Part shown: in pieces, positions 24,086 through 36,049 of the stretch
Numbering within the stretch: the first letter of the stretch is position 1
How the letters are laid out: each line of letters starts with the position of its first letter
Source: Gulbenkiania mobilis
GTDB lineage: Bacteria; Pseudomonadota; Gammaproteobacteria; Burkholderiales; Chromobacteriaceae
Assembly (NCBI GenBank): GCA_004346645.1
Contig: SMDA01000012.1
Coordinates: 1-36,883 of the forward strand
Direction of reading: 5' to 3'
Length of the DNA stretch: 36,883 nucleotides
Made by a program: the position numbers and the translations under genes
The notes under the pieces: generated by a model
Told to the model about the DNA's origin: nothing
The model's input: the letters and a program-made list of their open reading frames with translations, nothing else
Databases searched by the model: none

Positions 24086-25495
24086 TCAGCCTTGGGGGAC
24101 CTGCTGCCACCCCCCGCCCAGCGCCTTGTACAAGGACACGGAAGCATTGAGGGCGGCAAGACGGGTGTCCACCAGGCTCAGCTCTGCCTGGAAAACCCCA
24201 CGCTCCGCATCCAGCACATCCAGATAGGTGGCATAGCCATTGTCGTAACGCAACCGCGCCAGACGCAGCGCCTCGTTGAGTGCGGCCAGGCGCGTGGCCT
24301 CGGCCTGCTGCCGTTCGCGGGCGGCACGGCCTTGGGACAGCGCATCCAGCGTTTCGGCAAAAGCCGTCTGCAAGGCACGCTCGTAGCCGGCCAGCGCCTG
24401 ACGCTGCCGGGCGTTGGCCGCCTCGACCCCCGCTGCGGTGCGACCAAAGTCGAAGATCGGCGCGGCAAGGTTGCCCACGAAACTCCAGGTCCGGGCCGGG
24501 CCAGAGAAGAGGCCGCTGAGTGAGGTGCTTTCACTGCCCAGTGCACCGGTCAGGCTGATCGTGGGCAGATAGGCAGCCCGGGCCACACCGATACGGGCGT
24601 TGGCCGCCACCAGCTGGGCCTCGGCCGCGGCCACGTCGGCACGACGCACCAAGAGGTCGGAAGGAAGGCCGGCGGGAACCACCGGCGGCGGCACAAAGGC
24701 GCCCAATGCCTTACCGCGGCCCACCGGGCCTTCCACCAGAGCCCGCGGCGAGCGGCCGACGAGTACCGCCAAGGCATGCTCTGTCTGCTCCACCGACTGG
24801 CGCAGCGACGGTACGGTGGAGCGGGCACTGGCGGCCTCGGCCTCGGCCTGCCGGTAATCCAGTTCGGACGTCATGCCGCCACGGTAGCGCTTCTCGCGTA
24901 GCCGCAGTGCCTCCTCGCGGCTTTCCAGGGTGCGCCGTGCGATGTCGTACTGGGCATCCAAGGCACGCAGTTGGAAATAGGTCTGAGCCACCTGGGCCGC
25001 CAGAGACAGCTGCAATGCGTCGCGGTTGGCGGCCGATGCGGTCACTTCGGCCCGGGCGGCCTCGTTGGCGCGGCGCAGCCGGCCCCAGAGGTCCAGTTCC
25101 CAGGACAACACGGCATTGGCTTGGCGCACGTCCCCGACCAGCGGTGTGCCGGGCGCGGTCACCTCGGCCGACTGGCGGGCTCGCTGGTAGCCGGCATTGG
25201 CATTGAGGGCTGGCAGCAGGTTGGCACGCGCCAGACCGGCCGCCGCCCGCGCCTCGTCGACCCGGGCCGCCGCTGCGGCCAGATCGCGGTTGTACGTCAG
25301 CGCTTCACCGACCAAGCTGTCGAGCACCGGGTCGCCAAAGCCGGTCCACCACTGGTGATCAACCGCAGCAACGTTGGCCGAAGCGCCGGGCCAGGCTGTC
25401 GGCAGGTCGGCCACCGGGCGGGTGTAGTCCGGGCCGATGGCGCAGCCGGCCAGAGTTGTGGCCACCAGCGTGGCCAGCAGGGTTCGCTTAAACAT
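24086..25495 (-). CDS. Outer-membrane efflux lipoprotein, OprM/NodT type
   Basis: 469 residues. Forms the trimeric outer-membrane exit duct for the RND pump. Lipobox LAGC near residue 18; then [16 protein letters not shown], the two OEP repeats each with long helices (first around [20 protein letters not shown]; second around [37 protein letters not shown]) and [18 protein letters not shown] close to the C-terminus, all typical of OprM-class channels. The ATG overlaps the RND gene end by eight bases, with AAGGAG upstream inside it, so translation is coupled. Confidence 0.93.
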   Translation of the reverse strand: MFKRTLLATLVATTLAGCAIGPDYTRPVADLPTAWPGASANVAAVDHQWWTGFGDPVLDSLVGEALTYNRDLAAAAARVDEARAAAGLARANLLPALNANAGYQRARQSAEVTAPGTPLVGDVRQANAVLSWELDLWGRLRRANEAARAEVTASAANRDALQLSLAAQVAQTYFQLRALDAQYDIARRTLESREEALRLREKRYRGGMTSELDYRQAEAEAASARSTVPSLRQSVEQTEHALAVLVGRSPRALVEGPVGRGKALGAFVPPPVVPAGLPSDLLVRRADVAAAEAQLVAANARIGVARAAYLPTISLTGALGSESTSLSGLFSGPARTWSFVGNLAAPIFDFGRTAAGVEAANARQRQALAGYERALQTAFAETLDALSQGRAARERQQAEATRLAALNEALRLARLRYDNGYATYLDVLDAERGVFQAELSLVDTRLAALNASVSLYKALGGGWQQVPQG

Positions 25496-28400
25496 CGGCA
25501 GCGTCTCCTTCGGTCTTTTTCTTGAGCACGATCGGCTTGTTGCGATGCGTGAGCTTCATGATGAGCATGAAGAACAGGGGGATGAAGAAGGTGGCGATGA
25601 AGGTGGCCGCCAACATCCCGCCGATCACACCGGTGCCGATCGAGTGACGGCTGGCCGCGCCGGCACCGCTGGAGATTGCCAGTGGCACGCAGCCCAGGAT
25701 GAACGCCAGCGAGGTCATGATGATCGGACGGAAGCGCAGCTTGGCCGCTTCGATGGCGGCGTCAGCAAAGCTCAGCCCCTCCTCCATCTTGAGTACGGCG
25801 AACTCCACGATCAGGATCGCGTTCTTGGCGGCCAGGCCGATCAGCGTGACCAGGGCCACCTGGAAGTACACGTCGTTGGCCAGGCCACGCAGCCAGTTGG
25901 CCGCCAGGGCGCCGAAGACGGCGAAGGGCACCGCCATCAGCACCGCCACCGGCAGGGTCCAGCGCTCGTACTGTGCGGCCAGGATCAGGAACACCATGAT
26001 GATGCCGAACACGAACACGATGGCCGACGAACCGCCGGTGGACTTCTCCTGGAAGGCCGAGCCGGTCCATGCCAGGGTGTAGTCCTCGCCCAGCACTTCG
26101 GCCGCCACCTGCTCCATCGCGGTCAGCGCCTCACCCGAGCTGTACCCCGGCGCCGGCCCCCCCACGATCTTGGCGGCGGCAAACACGTTGAAGCGCTCGA
26201 GCGTTTCAGGGCCAGTGCTTTGCTCGATGTTGACCAGGGCCGTCAGCGGGATCATCTGGCCGCTCTGCGAACGCACGTACACCGATCGCAGATCCTCCAC
26301 CTTGGTGCGGAACTCGGCTTCGGACTGCAGCTGCACCTTGAAAATGCGGCCGAACTTGTTGAAGTCGTTCACGTACAGCGAGCCGAAGGTGCTCTGCATG
26401 GTGTCGAACACACTGTTGATCGGCACGCCCAGCGCCTTGGCCTTCTCACGGTCCAGCTTCACGAACAGCTGGGGCACGTTGGCCGAAAAGGTCGTCTGCA
26501 GCCCGGTCAGCTCGGGCCGCTTGGAGGCGGCGGCCACCAGCTTCTGCGTAATCTCGCCCAGCGCCTGCGGGCTGCCGCCGGCACGGCTCTGCACGTAGCC
26601 TTCAAACCCCCCGGTGTTGGACATGCCCGAAATCGGCGGCGGGTTGAACGCCAGCACGAAGGCATCCTTTACCTGCATGCCCATGCCAAAGATCTGCTGC
26701 ACGATCGACTGCGCCTGCGTCTCCTGGGTGGTGCGCTCATCCCACGGCTTCAGCGTCACGAAGGTCACACCGGCATTGCTCTTATTGGAGCCCGAGAGGA
26801 TGTCGAAGCCGGCGAAGCTCATCACGTCCTTCACTGCCGGGTTCTTGATCAGCATCGCATCGAGCTGGTTCATCGCCGTGGCGGTGCGGGTGATCGCTGC
26901 GCCGTCCGGCAGGAAGGTAGCCGAGAGCACATAGCCCTGATCCTCTTCCGGTGCCAGGCTGGACGGAATGATGCGGAACAGGCCGACGGTGGCCACCACC
27001 AGCCCCACGAACAGCAGCAGGCCGACTGCCACCCGCTTGATCAGGAAGCGCACACCACTGGTGTAGCGCATGGTAGCGCGGTCGAAGAAGGCGTTGAACT
27101 TGTCAAAGAGATGGTGGGTGTGCTGATGCTCGGGCTTGAGCAGGAGCGCACACAGCGCCGGAGTCAGCGTCAGTGCCACCAGCCCGGAAATCGTCACCGA
27201 CATCGCGATGGTAATGGCGAACTGCTTGTACATTTGCCCAGCGATCCCGCCGAGGAAGGCCACCGGTACGAACACCGAGCACAGTACCAGCACGATGGCC
27301 ACCACCGGGCCGGATACCTCGCGCATTGCCTGCAGCGTCGCCTCCATCGGTGGGCGCCCCTCCTGCATCATGATGCGCTCGACGTTCTCCAGTACCACGA
27401 TTGCATCGTCCACCACGATCCCGATCGCCAACACCATGCCGAACAGCGTCAGCGTGTTGATCGAGAAGCCAAGGAGGTACATGCCGGCAAAGGTACCCAC
27501 GATCGACACCGGCACTGCCAGGCAGGGAATCAGCGTGGCACGCCAGTTCTGGAGGAAGAGGTATACCACCAGGAACACCAGCACCATGGCCTCGACCAAG
27601 GTGTGGATCACTTCGCGGATCGACACCTCCACGAAGCGGGTGGTGTCGTAGGGGATGCCGAACGACATGCCCTGCGGAAACTTCGCCGCCAGCCGCTGCA
27701 TGGTGGCCTCTACGGCCTTGGCGGTGTCGAGCTGGTTGGCGCCCGGCGCAAGGAAGATCCCGATCGGGATCGAGGGCTTGCCGTTGTGCTTGCCGAAGAA
27801 GTTGTAGTTGAGCGCCCCGAGCTCCACGCGCGCCACGTCCTTGACCCGCACTTTGGAGCCGTCGGGGTTGGCGCGGACAATGATGTTCTCGAACTCTTCC
27901 GGTTCGGCCAGGCGCCCTTGGGTGGTCACGGTGTAGGTGAACTCGGTCGCCTGGCGCAGCGGCTCTGCCCCGATCTTGCCTGCAGCAAACTGGGAGTTCT
28001 GCTCACGGATGGCCTGGGCCACGTCACCGGGTGTAAGCCGTAGCTGCGCCAGCTTGTCCGGCCGTAGCCAGATACGCATCGAGTAGTCCTGCGCGGTGAA
28101 GTTCTGCACCTCGCCCACGCCCGGGATCCGCCGCAGCTCGTCCACCACGTTCAGGAGCGCATAGTTGCTCATGAACAGTGTGTTGTAGCGGTTGTCGGGC
28201 GAATAGAGCGAGATCACCTGCAAGAAGGACGACGAACGCTTCTGCACGTTCACCCCCTGCCGGCGTACCTCCTCGGGCAGCTGCGAGAGCGCCGACTGGA
28301 CGCGGTTGTTGACGTTGATCGCCGCCTGATCGGGATTGGTGCCGATCTTGAAGGTTACGTTGAGCGACAGCGTGCCGTTGCTGGAGCTGAACGACTGCAC

Positions 28401-28634
28401 ATACAGCATGTCGTCCACGCCGTTAATGGCCTGCTCCAGCGGCGCGGCCACGGTCTCGGCAATCACCTCGGCCGAAGCGCCGGGATAGGTCGCCATCACC
28501 GATACCGAAGGCGGCACGATCTGCGGGTACTGCTCCACCGGCAGTGCCTTGAGGGCAGCCAGGCCGGCCAGCAGGATCACGATCGAGAGCACCGTCGCAA
28601 AGATCGGGCGGCGGATGAAGAAAGCGGAAAACAT
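25488..28634 (-). CDS. RND multidrug efflux permease, AcrB/MexB (HAE1) type
   Basis: 1048 residues, twelve membrane helices with two large periplasmic loops. Proton-driven inner-membrane pump that takes drugs, detergents or solvents from periplasm and membrane. The N-terminus [19 protein letters not shown] is typical; the proton-relay Asp pair is in [17 protein letters not shown] and the helix-10 Lys in [24 protein letters not shown] and [11 protein letters not shown] are conserved in HAE1 pumps. AAGGAG precedes the ATG. It is the middle gene of the three-gene pump operon. Substrates cannot be predicted. Confidence 0.95.
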   Translation of the reverse strand: MFSAFFIRRPIFATVLSIVILLAGLAALKALPVEQYPQIVPPSVSVMATYPGASAEVIAETVAAPLEQAINGVDDMLYVQSFSSSNGTLSLNVTFKIGTNPDQAAINVNNRVQSALSQLPEEVRRQGVNVQKRSSSFLQVISLYSPDNRYNTLFMSNYALLNVVDELRRIPGVGEVQNFTAQDYSMRIWLRPDKLAQLRLTPGDVAQAIREQNSQFAAGKIGAEPLRQATEFTYTVTTQGRLAEPEEFENIIVRANPDGSKVRVKDVARVELGALNYNFFGKHNGKPSIPIGIFLAPGANQLDTAKAVEATMQRLAAKFPQGMSFGIPYDTTRFVEVSIREVIHTLVEAMVLVFLVVYLFLQNWRATLIPCLAVPVSIVGTFAGMYLLGFSINTLTLFGMVLAIGIVVDDAIVVLENVERIMMQEGRPPMEATLQAMREVSGPVVAIVLVLCSVFVPVAFLGGIAGQMYKQFAITIAMSVTISGLVALTLTPALCALLLKPEHQHTHHLFDKFNAFFDRATMRYTSGVRFLIKRVAVGLLLFVGLVVATVGLFRIIPSSLAPEEDQGYVLSATFLPDGAAITRTATAMNQLDAMLIKNPAVKDVMSFAGFDILSGSNKSNAGVTFVTLKPWDERTTQETQAQSIVQQIFGMGMQVKDAFVLAFNPPPISGMSNTGGFEGYVQSRAGGSPQALGEITQKLVAAASKRPELTGLQTTFSANVPQLFVKLDREKAKALGVPINSVFDTMQSTFGSLYVNDFNKFGRIFKVQLQSEAEFRTKVEDLRSVYVRSQSGQMIPLTALVNIEQSTGPETLERFNVFAAAKIVGGPAPGYSSGEALTAMEQVAAEVLGEDYTLAWTGSAFQEKSTGGSSAIVFVFGIIMVFLILAAQYERWTLPVAVLMAVPFAVFGALAANWLRGLANDVYFQVALVTLIGLAAKNAILIVEFAVLKMEEGLSFADAAIEAAKLRFRPIIMTSLAFILGCVPLAISSGAGAASRHSIGTGVIGGMLAATFIATFFIPLFFMLIMKLTHRNKPIVLKKKTEGDAADV

Positions 28635-28652
28635 GGATCAGGTCTCCTTGCC

Positions 28653-29852
28653 TCAGCCCTGCTTGGCCGGGGCGGAAGCATCGGTCGCGGCCGGCTGTAC
28701 CGGCTGCGGCTTCACGGTCATGCCGGGGCGGATCTTGATGATGTTCTCCACCACCACTTGGTCGCCGGCCTTGAGGCCCTGCTCCACCACCACGTCGCTG
28801 CCCACCGCCTGCGATACGGTGATCGGGCGCGGCTCCACCTTGTTGCCGGCCCCCACCACCCACACCATCTTGCCCTGCTGGCTGGTCAGAACCGCCCGTT
28901 GCGGCACGGTGATGGTGTTGGCGCGCACGGCACCCTTGAGCTGGACGCGCACGAACTGCCCCGGCAGGATCTGGCCCTGCGGGTTGGCAAAAGTGGCACG
29001 CGAACGCACGGTGCCGGTGGCGCTGTCGACGATGTTGTCGGTGAAGTTCAGGCGGCCCACACGGTCGTAGCTGCTGCCGTCGGCGAGCTTGAGCGACACG
29101 CTGAAGTCACCGCCGGTGGAAAGCTTCAGCCGTCCCGACTCCTGCTGTTGGCGGATATTCAGCATGTCGGTGTCGGACATGCTGAAATTGACGTAGATCG
29201 GATCCATTTGCGAGATCTTGGTCAGCAGGCTGCTCTCACTGTTGGCCACCACCAGACTGCCCTCGGAGCGTACCTCCTGGCTGGTCATTCCCGAAATCGG
29301 CGCGGTGACACGGGTGTAGTTCAGGTTGATCTGCGCCTCCTTGAGCTGCGCCCGCGCGGCTGCAACCGAAGCCTGCGCCGCGGCATAGGCCGCCACCGCG
29401 TCGTCGCGGTCTTTCTGGCTGACAGCGTTCTCCTTGAACAGGGGCAGGATGCGCTCGTAATCCTGCTTGGCCCGCACCAGCTGCGACTCCTGCACTTTCA
29501 GATTGGCGGCGGCCTGATCCAGGGCCGCTTGGAAGGGTTCGGGGTCAATACGGAACAGCAGATCACCCTTCTTCACCGGGCGTCCTTCGGTGTAGGCGCG
29601 GTCCAGCAAGATGCCCCCTACGCGGGCACGTACTTCCACCTCTCGCGAGCCCGCGGCCTGGCCAACGTACTCGAAAGTCACGGGAACATCGTGGGGCGCA
29701 ACGTGCAGGACCGGGGCCGGCATCGGCGGCATCGCCTGGGCCGCGCCTTCGGCCGACCCTTCCTTCTTGCCGCAGGCTGCCAAGCTGACGGCCAGCACGG
29801 TCAGCACCAGCCAACGCGGGACCGGAATGCGGTTCGGGTGTTCTTTCCTCAT
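28653..29852 (-). CDS. RND periplasmic adaptor (membrane fusion) lipoprotein, AcrA/MexA type
   Basis: 399 residues. Bridges the RND permease and outer-membrane duct. Signal peptide with lipobox LAAC near residue 27. The barrel-sandwich motif GSREVEVRARVGGILLDRAYTEGRPVKKGDLLFRIDP is typical, followed by the alpha-hairpin (ANLKVQESQLVRAKQDYERI) and INLNYTRVTAPISGM; C-terminal GQFVRVQLKG and TVPQRAVL also fit. The upstream open frame to 30212 is spurious; ATG 29852 is preceded by AAGGA at eight bases. First gene of the pump operon, divergent from the TetR gene. Confidence 0.95.
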   Translation of the reverse strand: MRKEHPNRIPVPRWLVLTVLAVSLAACGKKEGSAEGAAQAMPPMPAPVLHVAPHDVPVTFEYVGQAAGSREVEVRARVGGILLDRAYTEGRPVKKGDLLFRIDPEPFQAALDQAAANLKVQESQLVRAKQDYERILPLFKENAVSQKDRDDAVAAYAAAQASVAAARAQLKEAQINLNYTRVTAPISGMTSQEVRSEGSLVVANSESSLLTKISQMDPIYVNFSMSDTDMLNIRQQQESGRLKLSTGGDFSVSLKLADGSSYDRVGRLNFTDNIVDSATGTVRSRATFANPQGQILPGQFVRVQLKGAVRANTITVPQRAVLTSQQGKMVWVVGAGNKVEPRPITVSQAVGSDVVVEQGLKAGDQVVVENIIKIRPGMTVKPQPVQPAATDASAPAKQG

Positions 29853-29952
29853 TTTCTGATTCCTTGAAGTGTGCCAATCCTGGGCCATCCTACTCTCCGA
29901 ATGCTTATAAAGCCATGTCCGGTCGCAAGCAGGCGGCATAACGATCTCTGGT

Positions 29953-29982
29953 ATTTTACATACGTTCTTGCATGTATGTAAA
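29953..29982 (-). promoter_or_regulatory. Promoter of the efflux operon
   Basis: Minus strand -35 TTTACA (complement of 29977-29982), 18-base spacer, -10 TAAAAT (complement of 29953-29958). The spacer is almost entirely covered by the AcrR-type operator, so repressor binding would exclude RNA polymerase. Confidence 0.6.
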
Positions 29983-29984
29983 TT
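29955..29984 (+). promoter_or_regulatory. Possible promoter of the TetR repressor gene
   Basis: -35 TTTACA (29955-29960), 18 bases, -10 TAAATT (29979-29984), the mirror of the efflux promoter over the same operator. An alternative -10, TACAAT at 30000-30005, lies closer to the gene. Confidence 0.4.
29957..29980. promoter_or_regulatory. AcrR-type operator TACATAC-N10-GTATGTA
   Basis: Perfect 7-bp arms TACATAC (29957-29963) and GTATGTA (29974-29980) separated by ten bases. The arms and spacing are the same as the 24-bp operator of E. coli AcrR. It sits in the 196-base divergent gap between the adaptor gene and the TetR gene. Confidence 0.8.
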
Positions 29985-30048
29985 TGATTGGGCAAGAGGT
30001 ACAATCCCCTTATCGTGAAAACAGGCTTTGATGGCAGGAGAGGTCCGC

Positions 30049-30696
30049 ATGGTCCGACGCACCCGTGAAGAAGCGGAGCAAACGCGCTGTCTGCTCCTGG
30101 ACACCGCCGAACAGCTGTTCAGCGTCAAGGGCGTGTCCAAGACCACGCTGGCTGACATCGCCACCGCTGCCGGCCTGACGCGCGGCGCGGTGTACTGGCA
30201 CTTCGAGAACAAGCTGGACCTCTATCGCGCCATGCTCGACCGGGTTGCCCCGGCCTTCGACACCATCCGCACCGAACTGCTGACCGCAGCCGAGGCCGAC
30301 CCGGCGCAGGCGCTGTGGGCCCACAGCCTCAACGTCAACCGGGTGATTGCCTCCGAGCCGCAGATACGCCGCATCCTGCTCATCCTCCTCAAGCGCAGCG
30401 AACACGTCGACGAGCTGGCGCCCATCCATGATGAGTGTGTGGCGCACATGCGGGAAGGGCAGGATGTCCTCCGCCAGATTTTCCAACTTGCCTGCGACCG
30501 GCACCAGACCCTGCCGCACGTGGACCCGACGCTGGCGGCCTGTGCGTTGCAATCCATCCACAACGGCATGATCGACCTGAGCCTTGAGGACAGTGGCTGC
30601 TTCGATCTGGAGCATCAGGCGGGCGATGTCCTCGCCTACCTCTATCGCGGGCTCTTCCGGTCCGAAGTCCTGGAGAATCTCTCCCCCCGTCTTTAA
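30049..30696 (+). CDS. acrR: TetR-family repressor of the efflux pump, AcrR type
   Basis: 215 residues. N-terminal helix-turn-helix is TTLADIATAAGLTRGAVYWHFENK, nearly the AcrR/TtgR/MtrR consensus; the C-terminal part is the ligand-binding TetR_C-type domain (about residues 75-200). Such repressors release DNA when a pump substrate binds. ATG 30049 follows AGGAGAGG at about seven bases; earlier ATG/TTG codons at 30028-30031 lack a ribosome site. It is divergent from the pump genes and the shared gap holds an AcrR-type operator, so it very likely controls both directions. Confidence 0.9.
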   Translation: MVRRTREEAEQTRCLLLDTAEQLFSVKGVSKTTLADIATAAGLTRGAVYWHFENKLDLYRAMLDRVAPAFDTIRTELLTAAEADPAQALWAHSLNVNRVIASEPQIRRILLILLKRSEHVDELAPIHDECVAHMREGQDVLRQIFQLACDRHQTLPHVDPTLAACALQSIHNGMIDLSLEDSGCFDLEHQAGDVLAYLYRGLFRSEVLENLSPRL

Positions 30697-30704
30697 GCGG
30701 GCGC

Positions 30705-30710
30705 TATAAT
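30705..30710 (+). promoter_or_regulatory. Perfect -10 TATAAT upstream of the ABC exporter
   Basis: TATAAT 27 bases before the yadG-like ATG, nine bases after the acrR stop. No recognisable -35 at 16-18 bases. The flanking GCGC/GCGC arms followed by five T (30701-30720) also resemble a very weak terminator. Confidence 0.4.
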
Positions 30711-30736
30711 TGCGCTTTTTGCGTGGCGCCCTTTCC

Positions 30737-31636
30737 ATGCCGGCGATCGAAATCCAGTCGGTCAGCAAGCGTTACGGTGCCTTCACGGCGCTCGACAACG
30801 TCAGCTTCACCGTCGAACCGGGCGAATTCTTCGCCCTCTTAGGCCCCAACGGGGCCGGCAAGACCACCCTCATCTCTGCCATGGCAGGCCTGTCGCGGCC
30901 GAGCGAAGGCCGCATCCGCATCATGAACCACGATGTGGTCGACGACTTCCGCGCTGCGCGGATGAGTCTGGGTGTGGTGCCGCAGGAGCTGGTGTTCGAC
31001 CCTTTCCTCAGCGTGCGCGAGACGCTGCGTTTCCAGTCTGGCTACTTCGGCTTGGCCCGCAACGATGCCTGGATCGACGAGCTGCTGTTCAAGCTGGGGC
31101 TATCGGACAAGGCCGACGCCAACATGCGTGCGCTCTCGGGCGGCATGAAGCGCCGCGTGATGGTGGCCCAGGCCTTGGTACACCGGCCGCCGGTGATCGT
31201 GCTGGACGAGCCGACCGCCGGCGTGGACGTGGAACTGCGCCAGAGCCTGTGGGTGTTCATCCGCGAACTCAACGCCGCCGGCCATACGATCGTGCTCACC
31301 ACCCACTATCTGGAAGAAGCGGAGACCCTCTGCAACCGCATCGCAATGCTGAAGAAGGGCCGGCTGATCGCGCTGGAGGAAAAAGAAAAGCTCCTGGCGC
31401 ACAGCGTGGCACGCGAGGTGTCGCTGAAGCTTTCGGCCAAGCTGCCGCCTGCGCTCGAAAGCCTGAAGGTGCGCGAAGAGAACGGGCGCGTGGTGCTGGC
31501 CCTTGCGGAAATCGCCCAGCTCGAAACCGTCCTCGCCACGCTGCGCACTGCCGCAGTGGAGGTACGGGAGCTGTCGGTGGGCGAGACCGACCTTGAAAGC
31601 GTCTTCGTGCGCATGATGCATGGAGGAAGCGTTTAA
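30737..31636 (+). CDS. yadG: ABC-2 type exporter ATP-binding protein, YadG-like
   Basis: 299 residues. Walker A GPNGAGKTTLIS, signature LSGGMKRRVMVAQAL, Walker B VIVLDEPTAGVD, H-loop TTHYLEEAE; the C-terminal 80 residues are the tail typical of ABC-2 exporters. Pairs with the permease that follows; the stop and the permease start share a base (TAATG). Substrate unknown. In many betaproteobacteria this pair lies directly after mla genes and before bolA/ibaG and murA, so a cell-envelope role is suspected. Confidence 0.9.
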   Translation: MPAIEIQSVSKRYGAFTALDNVSFTVEPGEFFALLGPNGAGKTTLISAMAGLSRPSEGRIRIMNHDVVDDFRAARMSLGVVPQELVFDPFLSVRETLRFQSGYFGLARNDAWIDELLFKLGLSDKADANMRALSGGMKRRVMVAQALVHRPPVIVLDEPTAGVDVELRQSLWVFIRELNAAGHTIVLTTHYLEEAETLCNRIAMLKKGRLIALEEKEKLLAHSVAREVSLKLSAKLPPALESLKVREENGRVVLALAEIAQLETVLATLRTAAVEVRELSVGETDLESVFVRMMHGGSV

Positions 31637-32391
31637 TGCAGGGATTCCTCACACTGTTCAAGAAGGAGCTGGTCCGCTTCTGGAAGGTGTCCTTCCAGAC
31701 GGTGGCCGCCCCGGTGCTCACCGCGCTGCTATACCAGCTGATCTTTTCGCACGTGCTGTCGCAGCATGTGGAAGCCTACCCGGGCGTGAGCTACACCGCC
31801 TTCCTGATTCCCGGGCTGGCGATGATGTCGATGGCGCAGAACGCCTTTGCCAACAGTTCATCCAGCCTCATCCAGTCCAAGATCACCGGCAACATCGTCT
31901 TCCTGCTGCTGCCGCCGCTGACCGCCTCGGAATTCTTCGGTGCCTATCTGCTGGCTGCGGTGGTACGTGGACTGGCTGTAGGGGCAGGCGTACTGGTGGT
32001 CACCGGGTGGTTCGGCCTCTCCTGGCCCGAGCACCCGGGATGGGTATTGCTGTTCGCATTGCTGGGCTCGGCCCTGCTGGGCACGCTGGGGGTGATTGCC
32101 GGCATCTGGGCCGAAAAATTCGACCAGCTCGCAGCCTTCCAGAATTTCCTGATCATGCCGCTGACCTTCCTGTCGGGCGTGTTCTACTCCATCAAGGGGC
32201 TGCCGCCGCTGTGGTATGCGGTCTCGCACCTGAACCCCGTGTTTTATATGATTGACGGCTTCCGCTACGGCTTTTTCGGCCAGGCCGACGTCAGCCCCTG
32301 GCTATCGCTGGGGGTGCTGGCCACCGCCACAGGTGCCTTGGCGTTTCTTGCGATCCGCCTGATCGACCGCGGCTACAAGCTCCGTCATTGA
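31636..32391 (+). CDS. yadH: ABC-2 type exporter permease, YadH-like
   Basis: 251 residues with six hydrophobic helices of the ABC2_membrane family. LFKKELVRFWKVSFQTVAAPVLTALLYQLIF and the late motif PLTFLSGVFYSIKGLPPLWYAVSHLNP are characteristic of YadH-like permeases. Its ATG overlaps the ATPase stop by one base. Confidence 0.9.
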   Translation: MQGFLTLFKKELVRFWKVSFQTVAAPVLTALLYQLIFSHVLSQHVEAYPGVSYTAFLIPGLAMMSMAQNAFANSSSSLIQSKITGNIVFLLLPPLTASEFFGAYLLAAVVRGLAVGAGVLVVTGWFGLSWPEHPGWVLLFALLGSALLGTLGVIAGIWAEKFDQLAAFQNFLIMPLTFLSGVFYSIKGLPPLWYAVSHLNPVFYMIDGFRYGFFGQADVSPWLSLGVLATATGALAFLAIRLIDRGYKLRH

Positions 32392-32416
32392 CAAAGAAAT
32401 CTTCCAGGATACGTGC

Positions 32417-33917
<1,501 letters not shown>

Positions 33918-33940
33918 GCAACCAGCCGCCGTCCCGGACA

Positions 33941-33965
33941 AGGCCCGCCCCGTGCGGGCCTTTTT
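33941..33965 (+). terminator. Rho-independent terminator after murA
   Basis: Stem AGGCCCGC (33941-33948) / GCGGGCCT with loop CCCGT, then a run of T (33961-33965). It starts about 24 bases after the murA stop. Confidence 0.88.
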
Positions 33966-34066
33966 CTTTCCTGAAAGCGACACCCTGATAAAGGGTTTAC
34001 CCGCAGAACGGCCGGGCCCGCTACCATGTAACAAAACCATAACAACCTGACCTGCGCGAGGTTTCC

Positions 34067-36038
34067 ATGCTGTCTACCATCAAACGCAAGCTGGTGGCGG
34101 GCTGTGCCCTGCTGGCATTGCTCGGCTTTGCCATCCTCATCGGGTTCAATGCCTACACCCACTATCAGGCGGCCCGCGAGGCCACGCTCAAGGAAGCCCG
34201 CCTGATCGCCGAGCGTGAGGCGGGCACCGTGCAGCGCTCACTGGAGGAGGCGTACTACAGCACGCGCGCGCTGGCACAGGCCAGCCTCGCACTGCGCAGC
34301 CAACCGTCGGCCGAAGGACGGCAACGGCTATCGGAGGTGGTACGGGCGCAGGTGGCGGTCCATCCGCAGGCCGTCGGCTATTTCGTCATATGGGAAGCCA
34401 ACGCCTTCGACGGGCAGGACAGCCAGCACACTGGGCCGACGGGTGGACGCTACGGGGTGTACTGGTATCGCAAGGAGGGCAAGACCGACGTGATCTACGG
34501 CACAGAGGGTGTGGACGAAAGCCCCTACTATACCGAGCCCAAGCAGCAAGGGCGACCCGTGCTGACCGAGCCCTACGTAGACAGTGATATCAAGATCCTG
34601 ATGGGCACCGTCTCCTTCCCTATGGTGGCCGATGGGCGTGTACTCGGTGTGGCCGGCTGCGATGTGGCGCTGACGGCCCTGCAGGGCATGGCGGAAAAGA
34701 TCAAACCCTACGGCTTGGGCTTACATGTCGATCTACTCGCATGGCGGGGCGGCACTCGCCGGGTTACCTTCCGCAGCGCTGGGCAAACCGGACCCGGATC
34801 TGCCCGCCGAGGCGCGCGAGGCCATCGGTCATAGTGCCGCGTACGAGTACGCGAGCGCTGACGGCTTCTACCATTTTCTAGTGCCAGTGCGGGTGGGAAG
34901 CACGGCGGCGGCCTGGTCGGTACGCATCTCGATTCCGCTGGAGACCGCGCTGGCGCCGGTCAAGCAGGCCCAGTGGAAGGCTGTGGGGATCAGTGTGCTC
35001 ATTCTCGGCGTGATCGTGCTGTTGCTGGCTGCGCTGACCGGATGGCTGTTGCGCCCGCTGGAAGCGCTGCGTACCGCGATGGGCGAGCTGGCCAGTGGCG
35101 AAGGCGACCTGACGCGTCGGCTGGACATCCACAGCGGTGACGAGATCGGTGTGGTCGCCAGTGCCTTCAACCGTTTTATCGACGCACTGCAAGGGATGAT
35201 GGGGGAGGTGCAACAAAACAGCCAGACCCTAAATGGCGCCGCCCACGATCTTTCAGGGGAAATGACACGCCTGCGCTCCACCTCGGCGGGCCAATCGCAG
35301 GCAGCACATGCGACTGCTTCCAGCATCGAGGAGCTGTCGGTCAGCATCACCCATATCGCCGATGCCGCACAGCGTGCCCACGGCCTGGCCGATGAAGCCA
35401 GCGAACTTGCAGGCGGCGTGTCGGATGAAGTGGTCGCCACCGCGCACGAGATCGGCCGGATGGCGGAAACGGTGCATGGCCTGGCCGACACCCTATCCGG
35501 ACTGGACAACCGTTCGGAAGAGATCAGCCGAATCGTGGGGGTCATCCACGACATTGCCGACCAGACCAATCTGCTCGCTCTTAATGCGGCGATCGAGGCC
35601 GCCCGGGCGGGCGAGCAGGGGCGCGGCTTTGCGGTGGTGGCCGATGAGGTGCGCAAGCTGGCAGAGCGTACCGCACAGGCCACGCTGGAGATCGGCGGTA
35701 TGATCGAGCGCATCCAGAGTGAAACGCGCCTGGCCAGCGCCAGCATGTCCCAAACACTGGAACAGGTGGATGGCGGCGTGCGGATGGCCGAGCAGGCCGC
35801 TGTGTCGATCGGCATCATCCGGGACCGAAGCCAGGCCGTGGTCGCCACCGTCAGCGACATCGCCTCCGCCACCGCCGAGCAGTCGTCGGCCAGCCAGGAC
35901 ATTGCCCGCCATATCGAAGCCATCCATGCCATGGTCAGCCAGACCGACCATTCGCTGGGCGAAGCCCAGCAGGCCACCGAGGCACTGCGTCGCCTGGGGG
36001 ATGAACTGGCGCGGCTGGTCGCACGCTTCCGCCTCTAA
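34067..36038 (+). pseudogene. Methyl-accepting chemotaxis protein with dCache sensor, split by a +1 frameshift
   Basis: Two frames cover one chemoreceptor. The first (34067-34834) gives TM1 (residues about 9-26) and most of a dCache_1 periplasmic domain (YFVIWEANAFDG, GTVSFPMVADGRVLGVAGCDV). The second (34725-36038) gives the end of dCache ([22 protein letters not shown]), TM2 ([21 protein letters not shown]), HAMP and the signalling domain with hairpin tip [41 protein letters not shown]. Removing one T at 34721/34722 (GGGC-TTAC) joins them as [12 protein letters not shown] and yields about 656 residues, a normal length. Either a real inactivating mutation or a base-call error; both halves otherwise look intact. 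The ATG follows GAGG. No C-terminal NWETF-type CheR tether is seen. Confidence 0.82.
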
Positions 36039-36049
36039 AGCCAATGAAG

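Noticed and set aside
25437-28043. 868-residue plus-strand open frame opposite the RND permease
   Set aside because: It is the antisense of a clear RND gene, is rich in His/Arg/Gln and has no domain; a GC-rich shadow.
32388-32393. Perfect -35 hexamer TTGACA before ibaG
   Set aside because: No -10 element at 15-19 bases; it spans the yadH stop region by chance.
33989-34018. Possible sigma28 promoter (TAAAG ... GCCG) before the chemoreceptor
   Set aside because: Spacing is too long and the -10 lacks the GATAA part.
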